Source: Candidatus Magnetocorallium paracelense
GTDB lineage: Bacteria; Nitrospirota; Thermodesulfovibrionia; Thermodesulfovibrionales; Magnetobacteriaceae
Assembly (NCBI GenBank): GCA_029001845.1
Contig: JAREWP010000095.1
Span: 99,161 to 163,160, forward strand
Length of the DNA: 64,000 nt
Direction: 5' to 3'
Shown: in pieces, positions 25,087-33,428 of the stretch
Numbering within the stretch: the stretch's first letter is position 1
Layout: every line of letters starts with the position of its first letter
Translations under genes and position numbers: made by a program
The notes under the pieces: generated by a model
What the model was told of the DNA's origin: nothing
Databases searched by the model: none
What the model saw: only the letters and a program-made list of their open reading frames with translations

Positions 25087-27795
25087 TTAGAACGCATGTC
25101 CTATGCTAAAGTGTATTTCTCCGGCGCTTTCATCGGATTCTCTGTCCAGTTTATATCCGTAGTCTACCCTTAAGGGGCCTACTCCTGTCATGTATCTCAG
25201 GCCCAGGCCGGCTGTGTATCGCATGTCCGTGAGATCGAAATCGTCTATACGAGTCCAGACATTTCCGGTATCAACAAAAGCGACAAGCCCGAATTTGTTG
25301 TTTAGTTTGGTTCTGACTTCGATGTTCTCCATAAAAAAGGCATTGCCGCCTGTGGGGGTTCCGTCATCGCCTTTAGGGCCCAAATTGTCATGGGAAAAAC
25401 CCCTTACAGTCGTTCTGCCTCCAAGAAAAAATCTCTCTGTGATGGGCAGTTCGATTGTATCTTTCATACCTTCCGCAATTCCGCCTCTAATGGAAAATGC
25501 CAGTGTAAAACGGTCAGTCAGCTTTTTATATAAGTTGATATGGCCTGAGAGTTTAATATAGTCGGTCTCTGAAAAGAGTAAAAAGCTGGCCGCTTCTAAT
25601 GACAGGCCGCCTAAATAACCTTTTGTCGGGTCCAGAGGATTATCTCTTGTATCGAAAATAAGAGAAGGGATTATCCCGCTTATCGCTAACGTACCTGTAT
25701 CCTCTTTAGAGAGTACAACATCGTCTTTTACGTCAAAGGTTTCAATAAAGGAAAATTTGTAGGAGAATTCCGATTTAACTGTATTCGATAAAAGCTTTTC
25801 TATACCTGACAGAGCGGAATATTTTCTGACTCTGTATCTTACTTCTCTTGTATCGATATTCTCTTCTATTCTGTTTTCAAAAGAGACAATCGATTTAAAG
25901 GGGATTTTTATGCCCATAAACCAGGGTTCGTAGTATCGGATCGAGTAATCCTGTAAAAGCCTGCTGACTTCGGTTCTGAATGTAATCTCTCTGTTCATAT
26001 TCATAACATTTCTGTAGCTTATATCGAAAAATCCTCTGAGCCCTTCATATCCGGCATATCCGAAGCCGAATTCGATAGTTCCGGGCTTTGCTTCTTCCAG
26101 ATCGATCACGACATCCTTTGAGTTGTCCGGATTGTCATGAATATCGAATTTTACATTGCTCACAAGACCTGTTCTGTAAAACCTGCCCGATTCTTCGAGG
26201 AGGATATTAAAATTAAAGGGATCTCCTCTTCTATGAATAAAAAGCCGTTCAAAGACTTTATACTTAATATTTGAATTTCCTTTAATGATTGTGTGTCCGA
26301 ATGTGTATTTTACACCTTCTCTGATTTCAAACAGTAATTTAACCGACGATTCGGATATCTCTTTCCCTGCATTGATGTCAGCATCTGCGTAACCAATTTC
26401 CGTATAAAGAAGCTTAATTCTCTGTTTCGCCTCTAAAATGGCGGATTCATTATAAGGGGTGCCGGGCTCCAATGCAAGGGCCGAATGAATTTCGTTATCC
26501 TTTATGCTTATGTTTCCTTTGATCTCCACATCGCTTAAACGAATTTGAGTACCTTCCGTGATTTTTACGATTACATCAACCGTTTTGTCCGACTCGTCGA
26601 TTATCTCTTCGAACTTGTCCACATGGGCATTTACATATCCTGCGGAACGATAGAAATCCAGAATTGCTTCTATGTCTGCTTCTATTAAATAGGGATTGAA
26701 GAATTTGCCTTCCTTTAATCCGAGAATATCTTTCAGCTCCTTTTCATTGATATTAATTCCGTAGAAAACGATTGTATCGATCTTATATCTTTCTCCTGCA
26801 TGGAGATAGAAATGGATATCTTTGAATCCCTCTCTTTCTGAAATAGAATTTGCGACTCTGACTCCGATATATCCCGATCTTTTATAGAGAGATTCAATAT
26901 TTTTTACCGATTCCTCTATCGTTACATCGTTAAGTTCTTTATTTTCAAGAAAAGGTAACTCTTTGAGGAGTCTTTTTTTAGAAAAAACACTCCTCTCAAT
27001 AAAGGATACATAAAGCTTTTTCCCGGTGTTTACAAGGATTATGAGATTGCCTGTCTCTCTGTCATAGCAGTATGGGCCGATATTATGTTGATAATAGCCT
27101 CCTGTTTTGAGCTTCTCTTCCAACTGGACAATCTTTTCGTGAAGGAAGAAATAGTCGAACACATCTCCTTCTTTTACATCGAAAAGATAGTCCAAATGGT
27201 CAGCTTCTTTGTCAGGGAAAATGATTTTATTGATCCTTAATGGCTCGGCTTCATTTACATTGAGAGTGATTGAAACCCTTCCCGGTTTTTTCCACGGTCT
27301 TACCTCATATGTTATTTCAGTCCCTTGAAAACCTCTGAGATAAAGTTCTTTGTTGAGTGTATTTATAGCTCTCACAAGAGTGGCTTCATTGTACCGAACA
27401 CCCTCTTTTAGAGAAAAAATTTTTTTTATTCTCTTTTTCTTAAGCAGGTTGTTTCCTTTAATAAGGATCTCTTCAATAAAATTTCGCTCAACAGCCTCTA
27501 TGATCAGAATCCTGTCATCTCTCAGAACTCTTATATCATTGAAAATTCCCTTTAAAAAAGCTCTCTTTATACCGTCTCTGACCAGGTCGAAAGTTATATC
27601 GTCACCGGGCGAAATACCGAATATATTCAGGAACTCGGCTTCACTCATTGAATAGAGACCTGTGATTTTAATTTTGGAAACCTTGTGGAGGGCCTGTGAG
27701 GGAGGGATATGTATTATAAAAACAGAGATAAATGTGGCTATAAGGATAATCATCCTGTGAGCCACATTTATCTTGTAAGATAATTTTATAGCCAC
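25087..27795 (-). CDS. bamA: Outer-membrane protein assembly factor BamA
   Basis: A 902-residue Omp85 protein that inserts beta-barrels into the outer membrane. The signal sequence is hydrophobic with cleavage near PPSQALH. About five POTRA domains follow (for example ITGLYSMSEAEFLNIFG, VRLIKGNSNIK-like units and EIKGNISIKDNEIHSAL). The C-terminal barrel has the surface-antigen signature TTVRGFSHDNLGPKGDDG and ends in an aromatic residue (IGHAF), the assembly signal. It overlaps the Rieske-TM2 gene by 10 bases and precedes uvrB by 12 bases. TamA-like or a second BamA copy is possible, but size favours BamA. Confidence 0.9.
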   Translation of the reverse strand: MAIKLSYKINVAHRMIILIATFISVFIIHIPPSQALHKVSKIKITGLYSMSEAEFLNIFGISPGDDITFDLVRDGIKRAFLKGIFNDIRVLRDDRILIIEAVERNFIEEILIKGNNLLKKKRIKKIFSLKEGVRYNEATLVRAINTLNKELYLRGFQGTEITYEVRPWKKPGRVSITLNVNEAEPLRINKIIFPDKEADHLDYLFDVKEGDVFDYFFLHEKIVQLEEKLKTGGYYQHNIGPYCYDRETGNLIILVNTGKKLYVSFIERSVFSKKRLLKELPFLENKELNDVTIEESVKNIESLYKRSGYIGVRVANSISEREGFKDIHFYLHAGERYKIDTIVFYGININEKELKDILGLKEGKFFNPYLIEADIEAILDFYRSAGYVNAHVDKFEEIIDESDKTVDVIVKITEGTQIRLSDVEIKGNISIKDNEIHSALALEPGTPYNESAILEAKQRIKLLYTEIGYADADINAGKEISESSVKLLFEIREGVKYTFGHTIIKGNSNIKYKVFERLFIHRRGDPFNFNILLEESGRFYRTGLVSNVKFDIHDNPDNSKDVVIDLEEAKPGTIEFGFGYAGYEGLRGFFDISYRNVMNMNREITFRTEVSRLLQDYSIRYYEPWFMGIKIPFKSIVSFENRIEENIDTREVRYRVRKYSALSGIEKLLSNTVKSEFSYKFSFIETFDVKDDVVLSKEDTGTLAISGIIPSLIFDTRDNPLDPTKGYLGGLSLEAASFLLFSETDYIKLSGHINLYKKLTDRFTLAFSIRGGIAEGMKDTIELPITERFFLGGRTTVRGFSHDNLGPKGDDGTPTGGNAFFMENIEVRTKLNNKFGLVAFVDTGNVWTRIDDFDLTDMRYTAGLGLRYMTGVGPLRVDYGYKLDRESDESAGEIHFSIGHAF

Positions 27796-28352
27796 TTTTT
27801 TAAAGGTTTCTTTTCCTTATCTTTAAATATTCCGCCTGTAATCAATACCATATCGACGATATACCACATTCCAAATCCTCCCATAGTGAAAAACATTAAG
27901 AGCCCTGTTCCAAACTTATTTACATAGAACCTGTGGCCTCCGAACCATCCAAGGAGAAAAGCGATAATCAGTGCAACTAACCTTTTTTTGTCTGAAATAT
28001 CAGGTTTCTCGCCTGTGTCCACTACAATTTCGTCACCTTCTACAGAGCAGTCGAAGGTTTCCAAATCCTTCGATAATCCCAGTTTACCGGTGATATTACC
28101 GATGATATCGGGCCAGTCATTAATCCAGGTGACCAGTTTACCATCGGTTACATCGAAACTCGATCCGTGACAGGGACATATAACCGTTTTCCCATCTAAT
28201 TTACCTTTACTCAGTTTACATTTAAGATGGGGGCATATATTGTCCAGTGCATAATATTTCCCATTAAGATTAACGATCAATATATCCTTGCCCTCTTCCT
28301 GTACCGAGGTCATCGATCCCTTTGAGATTGTCTTTTTCTTTACTTTAACCAT
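27786..28352 (-). CDS. Rieske [2Fe-2S] protein fused to a TM2 membrane domain
   Basis: A 188-residue protein with two domains. Residues ~5-115 form a Rieske-type ferredoxin: Cys40-Pro-His42 and Cys59-x-x-His62 (in ICPCHGSSFD) are the four expected cluster ligands. Residues ~120-180 form a TM2 domain with two helices (FLLGWFGGHRFYVNKFGTG and the GMWYIVDM region). The electron partner and the meaning of the fusion are not known to me. It is first in the run with bamA (10-base overlap), so it may be co-expressed with outer-membrane assembly. It starts at ATG 28352 with a GGAGG motif about 7 bases upstream. Confidence 0.85.
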   Translation of the reverse strand: MVKVKKKTISKGSMTSVQEEGKDILIVNLNGKYYALDNICPHLKCKLSKGKLDGKTVICPCHGSSFDVTDGKLVTWINDWPDIIGNITGKLGLSKDLETFDCSVEGDEIVVDTGEKPDISDKKRLVALIIAFLLGWFGGHRFYVNKFGTGLLMFFTMGGFGMWYIVDMVLITGGIFKDKEKKPLKKWL

Positions 28353-28434
28353 AAAAATCCTCCATTATTAAAATAGTTTTGATAACTGTTCGGTTCATAA
28401 TTGTTAGACAGGATAACAGGATAATATACCATAA

Positions 28435-28495
28435 TCCCACTTATTTAACCTGCCAAAAAAGAGGCGTAATCCGGCAGGTTATTAAATCAATGGGA
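28435..28495. repeat. Imperfect palindrome in the gap between divergent genes
   Basis: Arms of about 20 bases (TCCCACTTATTTAACCTGCC at 28435-28454 and its imperfect complement at 28473-28495) flank an 18-base loop. The inner 8 pairs, AACCTGCC/GGCAGGTT, are perfect. It lies in the 313-base gap between the Rieske-TM2 and heptad-repeat genes. No gene was seen there. Confidence 0.5.
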
Positions 28496-28665
28496 CTTGT
28501 TATGTATGTAATTCGGTAAATAACTGAGTAGTTACGAATTGTTTGACTTTTAGAATTCTTTTTGTTATCATTCGCTTAGGGTCGATTTAAAAATAAAAAG
28601 AGGAGCTCTATATAGACACGCGCCATTAATTATCTGAAGAGCTATAATTTTTTTGTGAGTTAAAA

Positions 28666-29157
28666 ATGTTTAAAGGTGATTTATTTGAGCAGTGGCTTGA
28701 CAATGAAGCACAGAGAGTACTGACTAAACTAAATGAGAATGAACCTTTAAGTCAGGACGATAAACTCATAGTAGTAATAAAGGGACTGACCAATCATATC
28801 GTGCATCTTGATGCCGAGATAAAAGAAGAGCTAATTCGACAGCGACAGGACTCTGATAGGAGATTTGAACAGGTAGATAAGAGAATCGAACAGGTAGACA
28901 ATAAAATTGAACAGATGGACAAGAAAATCGAGCAGATGGACAAGAGACTTGAACAGGTAGACAAAAAACTTGAGCAGGTAGACAGGAGATTTGAACAGGT
29001 AGACAAGAGGTTTGAAAATGTGAACAACAAGTTTGAAAAGATAACCGATGAGTTAAAGAATATTTACGGAGCAATAAATTCACAGACATGGAAGGTGATA
29101 GGAGCGGTCGGACTGATAGTACATTTAGGAAAGCTTATAGAGACATTCGGGAAATAG
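28666..29157 (+). CDS. Heptad-repeat coiled-coil protein with a C-terminal hydrophobic segment
   Basis: A 163-residue protein. Residues ~64-124 are a run of nearly identical heptads of the form (I/L/F)EQ(V/M)DK(R/K), encoded by a 21-base DNA repeat at about 28861-29040, giving a long parallel coiled coil. The end (TWKVIGAVGLIVHLGKLIE) is a likely membrane segment, as in phage-type XhlA-like or DUF1640-like proteins. A TATAAT-like -10 lies at 28643-28648. Function unknown; it may form oligomeric tethers. Confidence 0.6.
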   Translation: MFKGDLFEQWLDNEAQRVLTKLNENEPLSQDDKLIVVIKGLTNHIVHLDAEIKEELIRQRQDSDRRFEQVDKRIEQVDNKIEQMDKKIEQMDKRLEQVDKKLEQVDRRFEQVDKRFENVNNKFEKITDELKNIYGAINSQTWKVIGAVGLIVHLGKLIETFGK

Positions 29158-29172
29158 CACAGCTTATTTGGG

Positions 29173-30159
29173 CTAGTTGGGGTAGTCAGGTTTTATGATG
29201 TCCATACTTTCATCCTCTCTAAATCCCAGTTTATCTCTGACCACATAGAGTGGTCTGTTTTTTGTTTCGTCATAATTTCTGCCAATATACTCTCCCATAA
29301 TTCCAAGTATAATGAGAATGATGCCATTGAAAATTAAATTAATGGAAATTAGTGAGGTCCAGCCACGCACCGTCGTATCGGTAAAGAATTTTTGATAAAG
29401 TACGTTTATAAAATAAATAAAACCAACGAGAGATGTAAAAAAACCAAGATAAGATGCAAGTCGCAGAGGCTTAAAAGAGAAAGAGACGATTGCATCCAGG
29501 GCGAATCCTGTCATTTTAGGCAAAGTATACTTGCTTCTATCTCCATGTCTCTTCTCTCTCTCGTACTCTATAGAGCACTGTCTGAATCCCGCCCAGCTTA
29601 TCAGGCCCCTTACATATCTGTTTTTTTCTCTGAGCCTGCGCATAACATCGACTACTTTAATGTCGATTAATCTGAAATCGCCGACATCGGGCGGGATGGC
29701 GATATTACTGATTAGCTCCAGTAAACGGTAAAAGAGTGAGGCAGAAGCCCTTTTAAACAATGACTCGCCCTTTCTTGAGAGTCTTTTTCCATATATTACA
29801 TCAAAGCCCTCCCGCCATTTTTCGATCATAAACGGAATCAATTCAGGAGGGTCTTGCATATCTCCGTCTATTATGACAACCGCCTTGCCGGAGGAGTAAT
29901 CGATCCCTGCGGTTATTGCAATCTGATGACCGAAGTTTCTTGATAACTCAATAAGTTTAATGCTATTGTCGCGGTTCAGCAATTCTTTAATTATTAGAGA
30001 TGTCTTGTCTCTGCTGCCGTCGTCTACAAAAATAAGTTCATACTTTCCTTCGCATGATTCCATAACTTCCTTTAATCGCTTGTAGGTATATCTGATGACA
30101 GTCTCTTCGTTAAAGAGCGGGACGACTATGGAATAGGTTACGCAATCTGAAGATTTCAT
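29173..30159 (-). CDS. Family 2 glycosyltransferase, GtrB/polyprenyl-phosphate type
   Basis: A 328-residue membrane-anchored glycosyltransferase. The GT-A core has FVDDGSRDKT and the DxD-type IIDGDMQDPPELI, with KRLSRKGESLFKRASASLFYRL downstream. Two C-terminal transmembrane helices (YLGFFTSLVGFIYF and INLIFNGIILIILGIMGEYI) match polyprenyl-phosphate glycosyltransferases such as GtrB and ArnC. It would load a sugar onto undecaprenyl phosphate for envelope glycans. Its sugar is unknown. The ferredoxin gene begins 2 bases upstream on the same strand. Confidence 0.88.
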   Translation of the reverse strand: MKSSDCVTYSIVVPLFNEETVIRYTYKRLKEVMESCEGKYELIFVDDGSRDKTSLIIKELLNRDNSIKLIELSRNFGHQIAITAGIDYSSGKAVVIIDGDMQDPPELIPFMIEKWREGFDVIYGKRLSRKGESLFKRASASLFYRLLELISNIAIPPDVGDFRLIDIKVVDVMRRLREKNRYVRGLISWAGFRQCSIEYEREKRHGDRSKYTLPKMTGFALDAIVSFSFKPLRLASYLGFFTSLVGFIYFINVLYQKFFTDTTVRGWTSLISINLIFNGIILIILGIMGEYIGRNYDETKNRPLYVVRDKLGFREDESMDIIKPDYPN

Positions 30160-30161
30160 TG

Positions 30162-30347
30162 TTAAATTTCTCTAATCAGGAGGCATTTTTCAGGACAGAC
30201 CTCAACGCAACTTGTACAACCGACACACCGTCCTGCATCTTTAACGGTTGGTACGCCGGCTTTCATGGTAATAACCACTTTCGGACATATAACCTCACAC
30301 TTTGCACATCCAGTGCATTTTTTATGGTCGAAATCCAATAAAAACAA
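30162..30347 (-). CDS. Small 2[4Fe-4S] ferredoxin
   Basis: A 61-residue soluble electron carrier. Two CxxCxxCxxxCP clusters are present (KCTGCAKCEVICP and RCVGCTSCVEVCP), the arrangement of bacterial 2[4Fe-4S] ferredoxins. The gene stops 2 bases before the start of the downstream glycosyltransferase gene and faces tyrS divergently. Its partner enzyme is unknown. Confidence 0.9.
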   Translation of the reverse strand: MFLLDFDHKKCTGCAKCEVICPKVVITMKAGVPTVKDAGRCVGCTSCVEVCPEKCLLIREI

Positions 30348-30474
30348 AACGTTATCTCTACGTAAGACACACTAAAGAATGATGGAAAAAAGCAAAAGAG
30401 AATATTATACCTTTTCTTTGTTTCTCAGACCAACCATATCTTCTCATAAATTTGTAGCAGCCCCTTATCCGGCC

Positions 30475-30504
30475 TTGACGATTTTAACTCATAACATATA
30501 TTAT
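30475..30504 (+). promoter_or_regulatory. Candidate promoter for tyrS with very short or no leader
   Basis: TTGACG at 30475-30480 is followed by a -10 region at 30497-30504: TATATT with a 16-base spacer or TATTAT with 18. Transcription would start about 7 bases after the -10, at or beside the ATG at 30511. Confidence 0.5.
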
Positions 30505-30510
30505 AGCTTT

Positions 30511-31755
30511 ATGAATAATCCTGAGAAACAATTCGAAGTCATACAAAGAGGTACTGTAGAGATTATCGGTGAAGACGGTCTAAAGGAAAAGCTTGTTGCA
30601 TCCATTAAAAATAATAAACCGTTAGTCGTTAAAGCGGGCTTTGACCCGACTGCTCCGGATATTCATATTGGTCATACCGTGATTCTCGAGAAGATGCGAC
30701 AGATTCAGGAGCTTGGTCATGAGATAGTTTTTCTTATAGGCGATTTTACCGGTATGATCGGAGACCCTACTGGGAAGAATGAGTTGAGAAAACCTTTAAC
30801 TACCGATGAAGTACGAGCCAATGCAGAGACCTATAAAGAACAGATTTATAAAATACTGGACAGAGAAAAAACTAAAATTGTGTTTAACAGCGAATGGCTG
30901 TCTAAAATGAACGCAATGGAAGTAGCACGGTTGGGTGCTATGCAAACTGTAGCCAGAATGCTGGAGCGCGACGATTTCAAAAAACGTTTCGAGGCGCACA
31001 GAGATATTACTCTTCTTGAGTTTTACTACCCTTTGTTTCAGGCATACGATTCCGTATATCTTCAGGCCGATATTGAACTCGGAGGCACGGATCAAAAATT
31101 CAATCTCCTTATGGGCAGAACTTTACAGAGAAAATACGGCATTGATGAACAGGCGGTAATTATGCTGCCCCTGCTTGAAGGACTTGACGGGGTTAACAAG
31201 ATGTCTAAGAGCCTTGGTAATTACATCGGAATAACGGAAGCTCCTTCAGGAGTATTTGGAAAGATAATGTCTGTCTCCGACGAGCTGATGATCAGATATT
31301 ATGAACTGTTGAGCCATATTTCGGTTCAGAAGTTCGACAACCTGAAAACAGGTGTCAGAGATGGGAGCGTTCATCCCAAAAAGGCCAAGGAAGAGCTTGC
31401 TCTGGAGATAACGGAGAGGTATCATGGCAGGGATGCGGCCATAAAGGCGATGGAGGAGTTTAACAGAGTTTTTAAGTCAGGAGAATTACCTGAAAATATA
31501 CCTGTTATGACGATTGAGTTAAATGATGCCGAAGTTGAAGGGAATGGTGATTCCAAACGTGACTGGTTACCCCAGATTATGAAGGACGCCTCTCTTGCAA
31601 AAAGCACCAGTGAAGCGCTGAGACTGATAAAACAGGGCGGAGTGCAAATAGATGGCGCAAAAGTAATCGATACTCAGACACGAGTGGCTATTGGCGAGCA
31701 TATATTGAAAGTCGGCAAAAAAAGATTTCTTAAGATTATTCTCGATAAATTGTAG
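30511..31755 (+). CDS. tyrS: Tyrosyl-tRNA synthetase
   Basis: A cytosolic class I synthetase of 414 residues that charges tRNA-Tyr. The HIGH-type motif is DIHIGHT, the KMSKS motif is [12 protein letters not shown], and the C-terminal S4-type RNA-binding domain is visible ([15 protein letters not shown]). The open frame extends to 30379, but the first 44 codons read as intergenic DNA, and a promoter lies just before ATG 30511. No Shine-Dalgarno is present, consistent with a leaderless transcript. nadB follows 3 bases after the stop. Confidence 0.95.
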   Translation: MNNPEKQFEVIQRGTVEIIGEDGLKEKLVASIKNNKPLVVKAGFDPTAPDIHIGHTVILEKMRQIQELGHEIVFLIGDFTGMIGDPTGKNELRKPLTTDEVRANAETYKEQIYKILDREKTKIVFNSEWLSKMNAMEVARLGAMQTVARMLERDDFKKRFEAHRDITLLEFYYPLFQAYDSVYLQADIELGGTDQKFNLLMGRTLQRKYGIDEQAVIMLPLLEGLDGVNKMSKSLGNYIGITEAPSGVFGKIMSVSDELMIRYYELLSHISVQKFDNLKTGVRDGSVHPKKAKEELALEITERYHGRDAAIKAMEEFNRVFKSGELPENIPVMTIELNDAEVEGNGDSKRDWLPQIMKDASLAKSTSEALRLIKQGGVQIDGAKVIDTQTRVAIGEHILKVGKKRFLKIILDKL

Positions 31756-31758
31756 GTA

Positions 31759-33357
31759 TTGTCATTGGATATTGAAAATGCGGACTTTTTGATAATTGGC
31801 AGCGGAGTTGCCGGACTCAGATGTGCTTTGGAACTGGCCTCTCACGGGAAAACCTATATAATCACAAAAGACCTTCCTGAAGAGTCCTCGACTGAATATG
31901 CTCAGGGCGGAGTGGCTGTCGCTTTGAGCGATGAAGACACAATCGGCATACACTTCGATGACACAATAAAAGCAGGAGACGTTATATGTAACGAAGAACC
32001 TGTGAAAGTGCTTGTAGAGGAGGGGCCCGAACGGATACTTGAACTAATATCCTGGGGCGCTGAATTTGACAAGAACGGTGCAAAGCTTTCTTTTACAATG
32101 GAAGGCGCACATTCACGCAGAAGAATTCTTCATTCCCATGGTGATTCCACCGGCAGAGAGATTGTCAGAGTACTCCTCAACAAAGTAAGAACCTTTCCTT
32201 CGATTCAGAAATACTCCTTTTCATATGTACTCGATCTTATAATATTCGATAACAAATGCTACGGAGCTTATATCTTAAAGGAAAACAAAATCAGCGCCAT
32301 TCTTTCCAAGGCTACAATATTTGCTACAGGAGGTGCAGGCCAGGTTTACTCCAGAACGACAAACCCTCTTGTTGCTACAGGAGACGGAATGTCTGTTGCT
32401 TTCAGAGCCGGAGCCATATTGGAGAATATGGAGTTTGTACAGTTTCATCCCACCAGCCTCTTTGCTCCCTCGGCGCCACAGTTTCTGTTGAGCGAGGCAT
32501 TGAGGGGGGAGGGGGCAATTTTACGAAACATACACAAAGAGACTTTCATGAACATATACCATCCAAGGGGAGAGCTTGCACCACGTGACGTGGTTTCAAG
32601 AGCCATTCTGTCGGAAATAGTCAGAACCGGCAGCAGACACGTTTATCTTGATATTACGCATCGTGACGCAGACTATATACGAAAGAGGTTTCCTACAATA
32701 TACGGAACCTGCCTCAAATACGACATAGATATTACCTCTGAATTCGTACCCGTTACTCCGGCTGCCCACTATATCATGGGAGGAGTAAAAACCGATAAAT
32801 ACGGCAAAACAAATATCAACGGGTTGTATGCGGCAGGCGAAGTAGCCTGCACGGGAGTTCACGGAGCCAACAGGCTTGCAAGCAACAGTCTGCTCGAGGG
32901 ACTTGTCTTTGGCGCCAGAGCCGGTAAAAGTGCTTTTCTGTCAAATATAAATCCCCGAGATATCGGAATATCCGATTTGTCCGAGAAGAAGGTCTTACAT
33001 ACAATCGATAATATAAATGAAATAAGAGGCATATTGAGAAAGATCATGTGGGAAAAGGTCGGAATAATCAGAAGCAACGATTCTCTTATGCAGGCATATG
33101 ATACTTTGAAGCGATGGTCAGGTCTGTTAACTCTCTCTTATAGTACTCGCAGGGAAAACGAGATTAAAAATATGTTGCAGGTTTCGATGCTCATTGTGAA
33201 AGCTGCTCTTAAAAGACAGTGCAGCATAGGGGCGCATTACAGATCCGATTATTCCGAACCTGCTCGAGGTAACAGGAGCAAAGAGTGCAACTATCATATT
33301 GATTTACAAAGAAATCTGGATAAAGAGGATGGTATTGAGTGCAAGGTTTGTAAATAA
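31759..33357 (+). CDS. nadB: L-aspartate oxidase
   Basis: A 532-residue FAD enzyme that oxidises aspartate to iminoaspartate, the first step of de novo NAD synthesis. FAD-binding IIGSGVAGLRCALELA lies at the N-terminus, with EYAQGGVAVALSDEDT, QFHPTSLFAP, the active-site RGEGAILRN and PAAHYIMGGVKTD. It starts at TTG 31759, 3 bases after the tyrS stop. It ends at a bidirectional terminator. Together with nadE, two NAD-pathway genes are in the window. Confidence 0.95.
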   Translation: MSLDIENADFLIIGSGVAGLRCALELASHGKTYIITKDLPEESSTEYAQGGVAVALSDEDTIGIHFDDTIKAGDVICNEEPVKVLVEEGPERILELISWGAEFDKNGAKLSFTMEGAHSRRRILHSHGDSTGREIVRVLLNKVRTFPSIQKYSFSYVLDLIIFDNKCYGAYILKENKISAILSKATIFATGGAGQVYSRTTNPLVATGDGMSVAFRAGAILENMEFVQFHPTSLFAPSAPQFLLSEALRGEGAILRNIHKETFMNIYHPRGELAPRDVVSRAILSEIVRTGSRHVYLDITHRDADYIRKRFPTIYGTCLKYDIDITSEFVPVTPAAHYIMGGVKTDKYGKTNINGLYAAGEVACTGVHGANRLASNSLLEGLVFGARAGKSAFLSNINPRDIGISDLSEKKVLHTIDNINEIRGILRKIMWEKVGIIRSNDSLMQAYDTLKRWSGLLTLSYSTRRENEIKNMLQVSMLIVKAALKRQCSIGAHYRSDYSEPARGNRSKECNYHIDLQRNLDKEDGIECKVCK

Positions 33358-33373
33358 CAGGATAGTTATAAAC

Positions 33374-33410
33374 AAAAAAGGGGTTTAAGACCCCTTTTTT
33401 TATTTTTTTT
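33374..33410. terminator. Bidirectional rho-independent terminator between nadB and ppdK
   Basis: A perfect 10-bp stem (AAAAAAGGGG at 33374-33383 with CCCCTTTTTT at 33391-33400) encloses a 7-base loop. It is followed by T-rich sequence to 33410 and preceded by A-rich sequence. It serves the convergent nadB and ppdK genes. Confidence 0.9.
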
Positions 33411-33428
33411 ATGGCAGATAAAAGCCTG

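Noticed and set aside
28861..29040. CRISPR array
   Set aside because: The 21-base tandem repeats have no unique spacers and encode heptads in frame.
30379..30510. N-terminal extension of TyrRS
   Set aside because: It reads through a promoter region and has no family similarity; the conserved protein begins after 30511.
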